Source of the DNA: Ectobius pallidus
Lineage: Eukaryota > Arthropoda > Insecta > Blattodea > Ectobiidae
NCBI GenBank assembly: GCA_964059195.1
Contig: CAXKWD010000007.1
Coordinates: 55,155,620-55,219,619, forward strand
Reading direction: 5' to 3'
Length of the DNA stretch: 64,000 nt
The position numbers were made by a program, and so were the translations under genes. Numbering within the stretch: position 1 is the first letter of the stretch; each line of letters starts with the position of its first letter. Below the pieces are notes generated by a model. It made no database searches, was not told the DNA's origin, and was given only the letters and a program-made list of their open reading frames with translations. Positions 47,624 to 58,965 of this stretch are shown piece after piece.

Positions 47624-50079
47624 TTACTGATGGGGCAAGGGGCACACTTTTACAATAGGCCGCTTGCATTCACCGCTGGACGTACGCACAGTCACAACGC
47701 GCACTAGACCGTCGTCACCAGGATGTACTAATGAGATGATTCCCAGCTTCCACTGGAGCGGGGGAGAATTATCTTCTTTCAGGAGGACGAGAGTACCAAC
47801 TTGAATATTTTCGCTGGACGCAGACCACTTCTGCCTCTGCTGCAGTGAATGTAGGTAGTCAGCTGACCAACGATGCCATATATGATGTATGTAGGTTTGT
47901 AGCTGGTGCCATTTAGCAACATGAGAGACATTCTCTGCCTTAGGAGGGGAAGGGAGGGCTGTGAGTTTTTCCCCGATGAGAAAGTGTCCAGGAGATAGAT
48001 AGGATGAGTCGCTAGGATCATCACTTAGGCGTAAGAGAGGTCGAGAGTTTAGACAGGCCTCAATCTGAGTGAGAACTGTAGACAGCTGCTCATAGGTAAG
48101 CACTTGGCTACCCATCACTCTTCGTAAATGAAACTTCAGTGACTTGACAGCCGCCTCGTGGAGTCCTCCAAAATGAGGGGAGCTCGGAGGAATGAAGTGC
48201 CATGTGAATTCATTAGATGATGCATAGTCTTGGAGGACTTGCTGATGGGTGCTGGACTGAAGCAAGAGACGCAGCTCGCGCAGCTTGTTGTTAGCACCAA
48301 CAAAGTTCGTCCCATTATCTCTGAATATTTCCTTGCAAAGTCCTCTACGAGATGTGAATATGCGCAGGGCGGCTATGAAGGCATCAGAAGTAAGGTCGGA
48401 AACCAACTCAATGTGAACTGCTTTCGTAGCCAAGCGTACGAAGATAGCAATGTACGCTTTGACTTGCGTTTTGCTGCGGGGGGAGCCGTATCTTATGAAG
48501 AACGGTCCGGCGTAATCAACCGCAGAACGTAGAAATGTTCTAGCAGGGGTCACCCTGTAGCTAGGTAGGCTGCCCATAAGCTGATGAGAACCCTTAGCCT
48601 TCAATTTGAAACAAGTTAGGCATCTGTGTAGCGTAGACTTAACAATACACTAGGAATCCAATAACGTTCTCGCAGAGAAGATATGAGCAGCTGATGTGAT
48701 GCATGAAGCAGTCGCAGATACTCGTATTCAATGATCAACTTAGTGAGGTGGTGACCTGGAGGGAGGATAAGCTGATGTCTTGCATCATGTGGTAACTCAG
48801 CTTTCTCCAAACGTCCACCCACCCGGAGTAGGCCATCCTTGTCCACAAAAGGCACCAAGGAATGGAGAGAACTCTTGGAGCTCACTTGCATCTTGCTCTG
48901 AAGATCGGACAGTTCGCGAGAATAGGCTGCTTGCTAAGCTATTCTTATACAAAGCAACAAAGCTTGTTGTACTTCCTCAGCTGTGAGGGGGCCGTGACGT
49001 TTAGCTTGGCATTTACAGTTGTTTATGAAGCGTAGCATATACGAAGTCACTCTCTGTAAACGTGTCAGCTTGGAAAAACGTAGCATAAAGTCTTCCGCAG
49101 CATGTGTAACTAGGCAGACTGTGTCACGCTGTTCACCCATGTCCTGCAGCTCAAGTTGCTGAGGCTGCTTAGGCCATGATTCAATAGGCTGTGAAATCCA
49201 CACAGCTTGTTGTCTGGACTCACCAAATGACGTTTTATCCTGTTTCATTGGCAGACATACCGTAAAACTACCATCGTCATTGCGAGTGGTATTCTCTGCG
49301 TAATGCTGTTCGCACCGTTTCTCTTCTTGTGTTAACATGTGTTGTGGAAAGTCTTCGAGGTCCCAAAACCGTCGTAGCTGCTTGTCCACATTGTCCGTAG
49401 AGATGAAGAAGGTGTGCTGGGAACCCGCATCCAGATTGCCTTTAACAGAGGATTTAGAAATGGTTCCAGACAATATCCATCCTAGTTCTGTACTAGTCAG
49501 TGTAGGAAACCCAGGATTGGTTAAGATCTTCCCATGAAATAGCTCGAAGAATAGTGCTCCTCCAATAAGCAAATCAATTTCAGAAGGGATATTAAATCTA
49601 GGATCGGCTAATGGAATGTCCGAGGGGATGTTCCATGAGGTTGGGTCAATTCGAACAGCAGGTAGCTTCCCTGTTATGCGAGGAAGGATTAGGCAATCTA
49701 GATCCATCCGATAGTTGTAAATCATGGATCTCACATTAATGTTCACACTATGACTGGCATTCGATGAGGTATCATTTATACCTTTGACAGGCGTATCAGC
49801 TGTCATCGTGGATAGTTGCAGACGCCTCGCTAGATCCGCTGACACGAAACTGGCCTGACTGGCAGAGTCTAGAAGGGCCTTACACTGGATATAGTTCCCA
49901 TGCATGTCTTGCACTTGGACCATCGCAGTCGCAAGTAAGACATGGAGCACTGGCTTTGTGTTCACTGAGCAATAACTCGCAGGCGCATCAGCTCTGTTGT
50001 TATGCGCTGTATCGCTGCCTTCACTGGAGTGCGAAACCGTTCTCATGTGACCATTGTTGTGCAACATCTTGCTGTGCAC
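47624..50079 (-). pseudogene. BEL/Pao pol: protease and integrase kept, reverse transcriptase and RNase H deleted
   Basis: Minus strand, in order: aspartic protease (A17 type) with CKALLDSASQASFVSADLA; the pre-polymerase region FNIPSEIDLLIGGALFFELF; RFWDLEDFPQ, the usual lead-in to reverse transcriptase. Then, at about 49205, a direct jump from SFGESRQQ to AVWISQPIESWPKQPQ, which normally stands after RNase H. The whole polymerase is missing in frame. Next come an amber stop (48934-48936), the integrase zinc region (LLHASHQLLISSLRERYWIP), a frameshift near 48648, and the integrase core with SAVDYAGPF, FRDNGTNFVG and GGLHEAAVKS, all three catalytic acids present. The C-terminus has the domain ending (GTLVLLKEDNSPPLQWKLGI). 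BEL pol normally follows gag in one frame. This copy needs polymerase from another element. Confidence 0.9.
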
Positions 50080-50080
50080 T

Positions 50081-51271
50081 TTACCAGTTGCAGAATGAAG
50101 ATACGTTGCACTGATTCACTCGATGTGTATTAGAAAAGCAATTGAAACATAAATTCTTGCTTTTTACAACTTTCCATCGCTGTTGAACACTCAGTTGACA
50201 GAACCGCTTACATTTAGATAGGTTATAGCCGCTTTGACACTGAGGGCATAACTGTTTAGTTGTCGACACATATGACTGACGACTGTCACTATGCTGACTC
50301 CTAGGCTCACGACGTTCACTTCTAGGTTTTGATGGGCTGGATCTGTTGCAGGAATTATTCGACAGCACCTCTAGAGAATGAGACTTCGCTTCTAGAAACA
50401 ACACAAATTCATTTAACGAAGTGATGGTTTGAGAATCGATTCTGGATTCCCATTCACGTTGCACGCTGTCTGGCAGGTGCTCCAATAACAATTGCATTAG
50501 AATGACTTCATGAAATGGCACTTCTAATTCTAACGCTTCAATAGCATGCAAGTTGTTTTGGAATTGGTTCAATACGCTTCTCAAGTCTGGAACCGTCTCT
50601 TGTCGCGCTACAGGTAGGGACAGAAGATGCTTAATGTGGGCTATAGCAATTAACCTTTTGTTGTTGTATCTTGCACACAGTATATCCCAGGCAACTTGGA
50701 AGTAATCACTTGTCACTGGCAAATTTTGCAATAACATATGAGCTTCGCCCTTTACGGAAGCAATGAGGTAATGGAATTTTTGAATGGGCGATAAACCACT
50801 ATTGTTTACAATTAAACTTGAAAATGTATCATAATAATGCTTGAATTTAGTTACGTCGCCTGTGAACGATGGGAGCTGAATAGTTGGCAATTTTATCACA
50901 TTGCTCATCTGCGAAGCACTGGAGTTCACTGTTTGTCGTGTGTCACCGTTGTTTGAATTGACACTAACTGAAGTAGGCTCACGAGCATGCATTAACTCAG
51001 CTAACTTTGCGTTTAGATCAATATATAGTATTGATACCTCATCTGCATATTGTATGTGAGTATCAAGTTCTGTATCAGTTTCCACCAAAAATTCAATCTG
51101 CGTTTGCACAGCTTCAAACTTGTCAATTTCATTCAATAACTTTTCATAATGTGCTTTGATCACAAATACACTAACATCTTCAGACATGTCGTTGAGAAAG
51201 TTCTGTGTCAGTGTAAACTTTCTTTTGCTGACACCTCGACGCCTGACCAAAGCCTTAACCTCCTGTTCCAT
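50081..51271 (-). CDS. BEL/Pao gag
   Basis: A 396-residue protein from the ATG at 51271. Residues about 130-230 carry the conserved BEL gag core (KLPTIQLPSFTGDVTKFKHY, KFHYLIASVKGEAHMLLQNL, AWDILCARYNNKRLI; the DUF1759-type domain). Near the end is a CCHC zinc knuckle CFNCFSNTHRVNQC (C-x2-C-x4-H-x4-C) that binds genomic RNA. A second knuckle would start at SFC, but a stop interrupts it. The following frame (GKVHSKMLHNNG) completes it, so gag and pol were probably one frame now broken by a small indel near 50085. The protein would assemble the particle. The leader to the 5' LTR is 291 bp. Confidence 0.88.
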   Translation of the reverse strand: MEQEVKALVRRRGVSKRKFTLTQNFLNDMSEDVSVFVIKAHYEKLLNEIDKFEAVQTQIEFLVETDTELDTHIQYADEVSILYIDLNAKLAELMHAREPTSVSVNSNNGDTRQTVNSSASQMSNVIKLPTIQLPSFTGDVTKFKHYYDTFSSLIVNNSGLSPIQKFHYLIASVKGEAHMLLQNLPVTSDYFQVAWDILCARYNNKRLIAIAHIKHLLSLPVARQETVPDLRSVLNQFQNNLHAIEALELEVPFHEVILMQLLLEHLPDSVQREWESRIDSQTITSLNEFVLFLEAKSHSLEVLSNNSCNRSSPSKPRSERREPRSQHSDSRQSYVSTTKQLCPQCQSGYNLSKCKRFCQLSVQQRWKVVKSKNLCFNCFSNTHRVNQCNVSSFCNW

Positions 51272-51542
51272 GTTGAGACGAAACAGTTATTTTATATTGA
51301 CAGAAGAAAGTGATTAGGCAGTCCACCGTAGACTGGGGGGTGGCTGGCTTCTCGTTGAAGGCGGCGACCATGAATCCGCGTGTAGAAGCAAGCCCAGCTT
51401 ACGCGGAGACACGCTGCAGGCAGCTGAAGGTCAGAACAGCCGACCCGAACGCGCCACGCAACCCGAGAAACCACGAAGTACCACGAAAGTCCACCACGTG
51501 TTGCACAATGTTCAATTTTCAGAAAATTGTTGCAAATCAAAA

Positions 51543-51560
51543 CCCTGCCCGGAGGATCCA
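51543..51560 (-). promoter_or_regulatory. Candidate primer-binding site of the BEL/Pao element
   Basis: On the minus strand TGGATCCTCCGGGCAGGG begins two bases after the 5' LTR. TGG pairs with the CCA end of a tRNA. I cannot name the tRNA. Confidence 0.5.
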
Positions 51561-51562
51561 AA

Positions 51563-52203
51563 TGATAGGTTATAACGGCATACATCCGTACCGAGAGGAA
51601 CAAATGTTAGTTAACTAACTTAAAATAATAAGGAGAGCTTGGACTGTAGGACGCTGAATCAGGGATTTAGATTTTGATTTGTTGCAATACAATATATTCA
51701 GGAAGCCTGAACTCTGAATAGTTGAAATTATATAAACACTTAACACAGGATAATAATAAATACAGTCAGATACAGTTACTGATGCTAGGATCATACACCA
51801 CTCCCGCCAAGTAGCTTCCAGAGGCGCTAGCACCAACTTTCTTTGTTAGGCACACACGTGGTTGCTAGGCCAATAAGCACAATGGGAACATATGCACTTT
51901 GCACAAAAATACGATATGAATCCCGAAATCGCACACGCGCGCTGCCCAATGCTTAGGAGCGAAAGGGTGTGGATATAAGATGAGTAATAAGCCTACAAAC
52001 TGTATATTGTCCCGCGCAAGGGAGCAATTGTAATACACATCTGCACGCTACTGCATCTTGAACACGACTACTGGCGTGGGGAAGCCGATTAGAAGGTGCA
52101 CACATCGCCAGGAAATGATGCAACGCGGGAATGCATGGCAGCCCGCGCCATTCACCTTAGAGGCAAATTTGAAACATATAACTTATAGGCTCTTGAGCCA
52201 CCA
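51563..52203 (-). repeat. BEL/Pao 5' LTR (intact)
   Basis: 641 bp, TG at one end and CA at the other. It shows the uninterrupted GGCGCTAG site that the hAT element hit in the other LTR. Confidence 0.93.
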
Positions 52204-52208
52204 CCTGA

Positions 52209-52560
52209 TATTTACTACATTTTTATGTACATATTTTGCACTTTGATATTATATAAAAATCTGGGTCTTAGTTATAATATTATTAAAGGTGACCTTTAAA
52301 TCTGCCAAACATTAATGCTTTAGCTATTTATAATTATTACTGTAATTTTATAAATTTCACATCCTGTTGTAAGATCTTCTCTGCCCTGTGTAGTCAAATT
52401 TTTCACTAAAAAAAGAAAACAGCGCATAAGGCCTTATATTATTAAAATCACACATTTTTTATGATCTTTAAAAATAATTATATCGGAAAAAATTACTATA
52501 CCAGGAATTGAACCAGAGACCTCTTGCACTGCAGTCGATTACATAGCATGCAGTTGGGGT
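52209..52560. other. AT-rich spacer with a weak tRNA-like T-arm
   Basis: Mostly unrecognised. At 52500-52545 the minus strand reads GGTCTCTGGTTCAATTCCTGG, matching a B-box, but no acceptor or D-arm can be drawn. At most a SINE fragment. Confidence 0.4.
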
Positions 52561-53127
52561 CATTTCAGATTCCAATACGATGTAGGTGCTTCCCTAAACA
52601 GTCGTGTTGGACGCTTAGCCGGAAGGTGAGAACGGCTTTGTTTCTTGGCCCGTCAGGAACTTGAGCAATTTTCTTTTTCCAATTTTTGTCACTTATTTTT
52701 TGTTCAATGTCCTTTTTGTGTATGTCCTTGTATACATTCTCTATGTATAGTTTGATAGAGTGGTATGAAGTTTCTTGTAGGTTTGCACTCGTTTCCCGCA
52801 ATCTGAGAGTGCCCTGGTATCCACTGTAGGACTATTTCCTTGTTCCTGTTTTCCTGTAGTAGATGGATTAGGGCTTGGCATTCTTCTACTAAGTATGTCT
52901 GTGGAACTCACTGATTGTATTGCTGCCTTCGAGTCGATAAAAATGAGAGCCTTTTCTAATTTGTCTTTTTTAATGCATAATTGTTGAAAGGAATGCAAAT
53001 TCTTTCTATTTTGCCATCGTAGGCAGTAGAATGCTGCCCCAGAGGTTTGTAGAATTAGAATAGATTGCTGTGGATACCTGCTTCTGCATGTGGATAGCCT
53101 TCTATTTGGGAGCCATATATGTGAATA
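52561..53127 (-). pseudogene. LINE-F RNase H and C-terminal region
   Basis: Minus-strand blocks in different frames: GAAFYCLRWQNRKNLHS, then KLEKALIFIDSKAAIQSVSS (the FxDSxAA motif of RNase H), EIVLQWIPGHSQIAGNE (the WxPGHxxIxGNE motif), then KKIAQVPDGPRNKAVLTFRL and GKHLHRIGI, the region before the terminal zinc finger. At least two frameshifts separate them. It derives from an RNase H-bearing LINE different from LINE-C. It continues beyond the mariner relic at 53790. Confidence 0.75.
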
Positions 53128-53129
53128 TA

Positions 53130-53787
53130 CAGGGTGATTCAAAAGTCACTATACATTTTAGTGATACAGTTACTGTATTCTTATTTCTTGCAAGTAATGT
53201 GACAGTATGCTCAACAAAGAAGAAAGAATAGCTGTTGTTTCTGCTCGTCTACATGGTATGACGTATGAACAGACGCGAGCAGATTTCACTCGAAAATTTA
53301 GGAAACCAGGCCCCACCAGCCTGCCTATAAAGAACCTGGTCAGTAAATTTTGGCGTACTGGTAGAGTTACAGATGAAGAATGTCCAGGGAAACTGGCCGT
53401 ATCACCAGCAGCCGTGCAAAATGTACAGGATGCGATCACTCGTAGCCCCTCTGCATCTACCAGGAGACTTAGTAGGGAGCAAACCACTAGACCTTACATC
53501 CTTAGACTTTTTTGCCTGGGGGTTTATAAAGTCTAGGGTGTACCAGGTAGAGATCCACAGCATTCAACAGTTAAAACAGCGGATTAGAGCCGCGGCTGCT
53601 GAGATTACACCAGCTATGCTTAAGAGAGTTTTTCGGAGTGTTGGTCATTGTGTCTAGACGTGCAAGGTGGTCACATTGAAATGCATTGAAATTATGTCCT
53701 ACTGTGGTATATGTTTCAGTACTATTACATATTGTGTAATAATACCTGTTTAAATACAAAATGTATAGTGACTTTTGAATCACTCTG
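53130..53787 (+). mobile_element. Mariner/Tc1-like element, internally deleted (third family)
   Basis: Ends CAGGGTGATTCAAAAGTCAC and its complement over at least 27 bp. The left flank is TA; the right flank is CA, probably a mutated TA. 658 bp. It splits LINE-F. Confidence 0.85.
53207..53657 (+). pseudogene. Mariner-like transposase relic (third family)
   Basis: From the ATG: MLNKEERIAVVSARLHGMTY, TRADFTRKFRKPGPTSLPIK, LVSKFWRTGRVTDEECPGKL, VQDAITRSPSASTRRLSRE, the helix-turn-helix region of a mariner-type protein that binds the element ends. The sequence then jumps with a frame change to LDLTSLDFFAWGFIKSRVYQ, SIQQLKQRIRAAAAEITP and MLKRVFRSVGHCV, stop. The catalytic middle is missing. The joint lies at about 53482 between LSREQ and the DFFAWG block. 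Confidence 0.85.
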
Positions 53788-53799
53788 CATATGAATACC

Positions 53800-54140
53800 G
53801 GTATATGTTTCCAGTTGTCTGAGATAGAATCTTTAAAGTTTCTGGATGCATATCTTTTTTGGTTATGGTTTGTAATAGGTGGGATTTCAGCAACTGTGGT
53901 TTTCTATTGAGCTGCAGTGATGCTTTTATTTATTGTGTTCTTTGTATGATAGTTTTTCCATTTTTTATCACCTGGAATTCTTATTAACTTTTTGTGCAGT
54001 GTTAGTGCCTTTTCTTGTATAAGTTGGTTATCGGTTTAGTTCCTGTGATATAGAGTATTACGTTAACAGGTGTAGTTTTGATTGTCCCAGTTATTAGATG
54101 CAGTACCTGGTTCTGTACTAATTCAAGTTTGGCTTGTCGT
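53800..54140 (-). pseudogene. LINE-F fragment between reverse transcriptase and RNase H
   Basis: On the minus strand the frame from 54140 reads QAKLELVQNQVLHLITGTIK then TTPVNVILYITGTKPITNLY. This is the conserved (K)LExVQNxxLRxITGAxxTTP block that lies after the polymerase in RNase H-bearing LINEs. A decayed stretch follows toward the mariner relic. Together with 52561-53127 this gives the gene order expected of one minus-strand LINE, interrupted at TA by the mariner element. The polymerase itself is not in the window. Confidence 0.7.
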
Positions 54141-54174
54141 GAAGGGTGTTGCTGCGATTAATGCTTCACAACTG

Positions 54175-55094
54175 TGCCGATGGTATATTTTCGGCACCAT
54201 ATTCTATGAATTAAACATTTAATATAATGCATTATTCAGGTAATTTAAACATTTTCTTAATTATTTATTAATCAGGTACTCACACGATCTCGGCTTTCCA
54301 TCGCTATGTTTTGTTCAGAGGTGCGTTTTGTTTAGTTTATTCCGGTTTTGTAATCTCGCCCCTTCTGGATCTTTCTCTTGTTCGGCGTTTGTTTGCGCCC
54401 TCTGATTTGTTTACCTGCTGTTCATGTTAAGTTCCGCGGACTAGATCGCGCCGTGCGGGCTCTCAAGCAACATGCCTACTTCAGATCCCGCCGTGAAGTC
54501 TGCCAAGCTACTTCTCCTTCAGAGTAAGCGCCGGGAGCCAGACCATGTTTCTTTTCTTCAAGTGGTAGTACCGTCATTCTGAGCCATGAACATCTTCTGC
54601 TGTGTAGCCATCCAGTGGTGGCCCTATTGTCGGCATTAAATTAATATCAGGTATGGCTCCATTAACTTGACATTTTCGTTTTCTTTGCTGGTGGGATTTT
54701 TAGTTTAGTTTATCTTTATTCAGTAATATTTCGTCGTTTCATATTTTTTCTGCCCACCAGTTCTTTGCTTATTTCATTATTATATTCTACTATATTCCAG
54801 CTACGTTTTCTTTTGACCTTATGTGATGGAAAGCCGACCGTATCTTCTTATTCAATTAATCTTGGCCATCAGCCATTTTTAATCTGCATTCTTGTCTGTT
54901 CTTTACTTATATACATTAGTTCCAGATTTTCATATTTCATTGCATTTTTCAAAACCTATTGTATTTTCTGATTATTTAATAAACATTGTTATACTCTTGT
55001 TATAATTCTGAATATCCGTTTTGTTCTTTTGCTCTGTGGATCAGTTTCCTTCTCTGGGTTTAAAATTAGTAAATTGGGACAGCACCACGCCACA
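54175..55094 (+). repeat. LARD-like 5' LTR
   Basis: Differs from the 3' copy by small indels and scattered substitutions, so older than the nested Gypsy derivative. Confidence 0.8.
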
Positions 55095-55099
55095 AATAG

Positions 55100-55111
55100 T
55101 GGTAGCAGAGC
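55100..55111 (+). promoter_or_regulatory. Primer-binding site for initiator tRNA-Met
   Basis: TGGTAGCAGAGC five bases after the LTR complements the 3' end of arthropod initiator tRNA-Met (ending CTGCTACCA). It overlaps a perfect 8-bp hairpin stem, GCAGAGCG-TGGTT-CGCTCTGC at 55105-55125, followed at once by a second hairpin GCGCC/GGCGC. Confidence 0.75.
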
Positions 55112-55125
55112 GTGGTTCGCTCTGC

Positions 55126-57748
55126 GCCACAGAGAGGGCGCTGCATTCTGCAGATCGCTCCCGATTTTCGTTTTTCATCTTTTGGCTATTTATTCATATT
55201 ACTCGTGTGTCTAGGCTTTGCTTTGTTCCTGATACCTTTCCAGGTTAGCTTCTTGTGGTTTCATGATTATGGCTGTATACTATCCGTGGTCTTTCTGTTG
55301 GCTTTCAGCCTTTATTAGTCAGAATTTGTACCGCGTGGGGTTTTGTATTTTGTATAAGACTATGCTTATTTCTATTTCTTGCTCTCTGCAGCCGGGCGGA
55401 ACATTTCGTCCGTGATGTTGGGTAAAGGGGCGGTCGTGTGGGTCAGTCTCACTAGAGTATTTCTGTGGGTTTTTGTGCTGTCCCTTCGGTTGGTTCTATT
55501 TGGCAGAATAGTTTTTTTATGATAGTCTGTTTAAGTATATTTGTCCGGTCGTAACATGCCCTAAGCCGTGTCTCATCAGCGTAGTTCTGATGTTTTTTTG
55601 GACGGCTTTTGTGGTTGTTGGTCCGTGATGTTGCTCTGGATTTTGTTTGTCCGTGAGAGCGTTTTTTTAATGGGGGGTTTTCTTGATTTCTATTTAAGCT
55701 AACCTGTCATCGTGGGGAATTGGTAGAGTTTTCTTAGACCCATTGTATTTTGATCTTAATCTAAATTTTCCGTCACGTTATCTTTCTAAACCTATTTGTC
55801 ATTCGGTATTTCTAGGCCTAACATCGTATCAAATATGAATATGCGAGTTTTGAGTATTTTCCGATTTTATTATGTCTCCCATATAAGAAATATTTTAGTA
55901 ATATGGTATTTTGGTAATTAGCTTTCTGGTTATATTTCGATTTCGTACTTTGCATATCCATACTTTTGCGACGTAATTTTTCGGGATCTTTTGGGGTAAC
56001 TTTTCTAAAGCAGTTTGTATACATTCATTCTAGCCATTCCGTTTTCTTTACTGCTCTATTTATTCATATCAATCTTTTATTATTAGATTTGCCATTTTTG
56101 CGTTTTCAATCCTAGTACATGCAGCTTTTCTTCGGGTTTTTCTCGTCTTTTTCCCCGTCGGACTTTCCTGAACATTGGTCTTTTTTTATTGTTATTGCCA
56201 TACTTTTTTTTCTGAAAAAAAATAACAATTATCAGTTTAGCTAAATTTGTCTATTAAAAAAAAAAGAGTAAAGTCATTCTGGTTTTCTGCTCTGAATCTT
56301 GAATTTCACTTGGACAGACTCTTCAAATATAAAGTTCAAAACAAAATAGAAAAATGCTAATTGTCTATTGGCTGCGATTATTTGAACCTATTTAAAAGAA
56401 TTTAATTTTTGGTCGCAGTTATTTTAATAAATAAGACTGAAATAGTTTTACCATATGGTAAACATGACTTTTATTGGTCATATACTAATCTTTGTGTGTC
56501 AAAACCTCAATAAAGGAAGAAAGGGAATGTTTATGCCTTATCAGATTGTTAGGATTCTAAATATGTATTGTTTAGTAATTTTCTTTGGTATTTTTGGCCT
56601 GTATTTGATTGCAGTGTCTTTGGTGTTTTTTTAATGACTAAATAAAAAGAAAGTATTACTACATTTATAAAAAAATAGAGCATTATAAGATTGATAAACA
56701 AATGCGAGGGATAGATACAATCTTATATTTTAAAATAAATAAATAAATAATATAAAAGCTCTCTTTATAGAAAGTATGCAAATGATTAGACACTACGTGT
56801 TGTAGTTACGGGGCATAAACATTGTGTTCGCTTTCGACCTTTGTGGGTAGGTTTTGTTTTGTTTTATGGTTTCAGACCAATATGTCAAGTCTTTTCTTGG
56901 AAGGAGATCAACCGTTTTCCAGGTGTTTAGTGGTATCCACTTGGCGCTACGTCTGAATGTTGTGAATAAGTACAGGATGAGCAAGAAGAAATACCACGGC
57001 GAAAATCCTTCTTACTAACCTATTCGTCCTTTATCGTTCTGAAAATCACAGTTTCATTCCTTCATTTCTCTGTCTATGGGTGCGCACCCCATTACCATTT
57101 CATTTCATCCCATCCTTTCTCTTTTCATATCATTTCATATTTTTATATATAATTTTTGTTTTAATGTTGCAATGTTTTGGTGCTATTTAACTTAAAACAA
57201 AATTTTGAACTAAACTCTAAATGTTTTCAATTTCAAATTATAATGCACAAAACGTTTTTCCACCCCAAAAAAATTAAATCTAAACTATATTTATACACAT
57301 AATTATGTAGGCCTGTTCTTAATTCTAGTATGTTGCTATATTGATTTACTGTTAGCTAATTAATTAACATGTATAAATTATTACCAGTACTATCTGGCAA
57401 TTATGGGTGTAAATTGGTCACAGTATTATCTCAGGATTATTCTAATGGTTAAATGTTCTTAAAACAAATATTTTGGCCAATTTAATGTTTTAATTGAAGT
57501 TTCTTGTTGTTAACTTCGTTATTAATTTATTACTTATTATTTAATTAAAATAAAATTTTTGTCTTCGTCCCTTCAAGACCTTGTACGGAAAATTTTGAAT
57601 CTTTTATACATTCTAGTGTTATCTTATATGGAAAATTTTGAATCTATTACTCATTCTACAATATAATCTGGGTTTTCTTGTGAGTACCTGTCATTCATAG
57701 TGTGTTGTTTTTTTGCAGTTGTGTTGTTCGGTGCTTTGCCATCCTCTA
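55126..57748 (+). other. Non-coding interior of the LARD-like unit
   Basis: AT-rich, with no frame above about 90 codons and none recognised. A minus-strand frame at 56793-56984 has no family resemblance. If a gag once stood here it is no longer readable. Confidence 0.5.
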
Positions 57749-57822
57749 CGGCCCATTATTGGTATTGTACTCTGCCGAGCTCATATATTACTTTCCATTT
57801 CTTCTGGCCACCTCTTCTGCCT
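57749..57822 (+). repeat. 74-bp inverted repeat, left copy
   Basis: Nearly perfect reverse complement of 63521-63594, which lies just outside the 3' LTR. Confidence 0.85.
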
Positions 57823-57961
57823 AATCAGGTCCGACATTGCTCCAGATGCTGCTTCTTCAAATTGCAAATATTCTACGTCATCACTATCTACAACTACGTA
57901 CAGTATTTCAGCACGTCATCACATACTACATGCAGCTACATACAGCATCTACTCACCATAT

Positions 57962-58927
57962 TGTGACAAAGCCAGAGAAGCCTAGAAACTTATTGAAGGA
58001 GGAGCAAGCCAGAAAGAACGAGAAACGACGGAGTCTGGAAACATCGCGGCCCTAGTGGACGGGCGGCAGGCGAGCGCTAGTGGGCGTGACAGCTGCATGG
58101 CTATTGGAGCCGCGTGCCGACGGGTGCGGCCTACTCCCTGGCGCGGTGAGTGACGGTGCGCGCTCGTGGGAGGGGCCAGAGGTGGAGCCACGCGCCCCGC
58201 GCGGACATTCTAGACAATGCGCGGGCGGAGAACTTTCGGGAGACCGGGTCTGGAATATTCGTCGGCCCTATATATGGGGCCGCGAGCGAGCTGAGCAGTC
58301 AGTCAAGGAGAGTCAGTCAGAGACGGCAACGAGGAGTGATGAGTCAGTCAGTCAAGGAGAGTTCAGTACAGTGAAGAGTCAGTACATCAGAGGAGAGGCA
58401 GTCCGTGAAGAGCCGGAGGGTCAACGAGGGAACAGTCAGAGAGGCAGTCCGTGAGTAGCGGCGAGCGTCAGCGTCAGAGGGTGAGCTGGACGGAGAGGAC
58501 TGATCAGCGCGGCCTCAAGTGAGTGTGTCTTGGGAAGCTGAGGAGCCAGTGACCGGAGAGACCCGAGAGCGGAATAGCTAGTCAACGGGGAACTAGTGAC
58601 CGGAAGGAAGGGTGAACGGAAGAGCTGGGAAGCTGATCTGGGCTGAGGTAGTGCCGTCCCGGGGAACTCGGCGCGACGGGTGGATCGCACGCGGCAGCGA
58701 GGACTGTGGAGTTGACCGGCGCGACGTGGGATGATCTGGATTGGAATGGAACAGTGCTGTAATTGGGACTGAGCACAGTGAGAGTGAGCACTGAACAGGA
58801 CAGTAATTTGGTGAATAGTCTAGAGTTTCTGGCTGTATTGGCAATTGTTGTAGAAAATAAAGAAACCTCCATCCTTCAATTATAAACTCGGTGTTCTCAT
58901 TTTGAACCCCGACGAGCCCTTGTTACA
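57962..58927 (+). repeat. Gypsy-derivative 5' LTR
   Basis: GC-rich compared with the window. Contains AGTCAGTCAAGGAGAG-type repeats, a promoter and an AATAAA signal at 58856-58861. Confidence 0.93.
58269..58303 (+). promoter_or_regulatory. TATA box and initiator in the Gypsy-derivative 5' LTR
   Basis: TATATATG at 58269 is followed about 32 bases later by TCAGT (58299-58303), the arthropod initiator consensus. The same pair stands at 60511 and 60541 in the 3' LTR. The positions fit transcription of the element from this point. Confidence 0.65.
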
Positions 58928-58928
58928 C

Positions 58929-58946
58929 TGGTGTCAGAAGTGGGAT
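58929..58946 (+). promoter_or_regulatory. Primer-binding site of the Gypsy derivative
   Basis: TGGTGTCAGAAGTGGGAT begins one base after the LTR. Closely similar primer sites are common in insect Gypsy elements; the tRNA is not assigned with certainty (tRNA-Leu or tRNA-Ser type). Confidence 0.7.
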
Positions 58947-58965
58947 ATAATTGAAGGAAGGCAAG

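Larger units (their letters stand above)
44998..52203 (-). mobile_element. BEL/Pao LTR retrotransposon with deleted reverse transcriptase
   Basis: Two 641-bp LTRs starting TGATAGGTTATAACG and ending CA bracket minus-strand gag and pol. A perfect 5-bp duplication CCTGA flanks the element (44993-44997 and 52204-52208), the BEL/Pao size. The LTRs differ at roughly ten sites, a fairly recent insertion. Pol lacks reverse transcriptase and RNase H and has further lesions, so it is not autonomous. Confidence 0.93.

Noticed and set aside
52500..52545. tRNA-like minus-strand sequence
   Set aside because: Only a B-box-like T-arm; no D-arm or acceptor pairing could be drawn.
56793..56984. 63-codon minus-strand frame that reads protein-like
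   Set aside because: No motif or neighbour supports it; compatible with chance.
58080..58454. 124-codon frame repeated at 60322
   Set aside because: Lies wholly inside both LTR copies of the Gypsy derivative; GC-rich DNA gives long chance frames.
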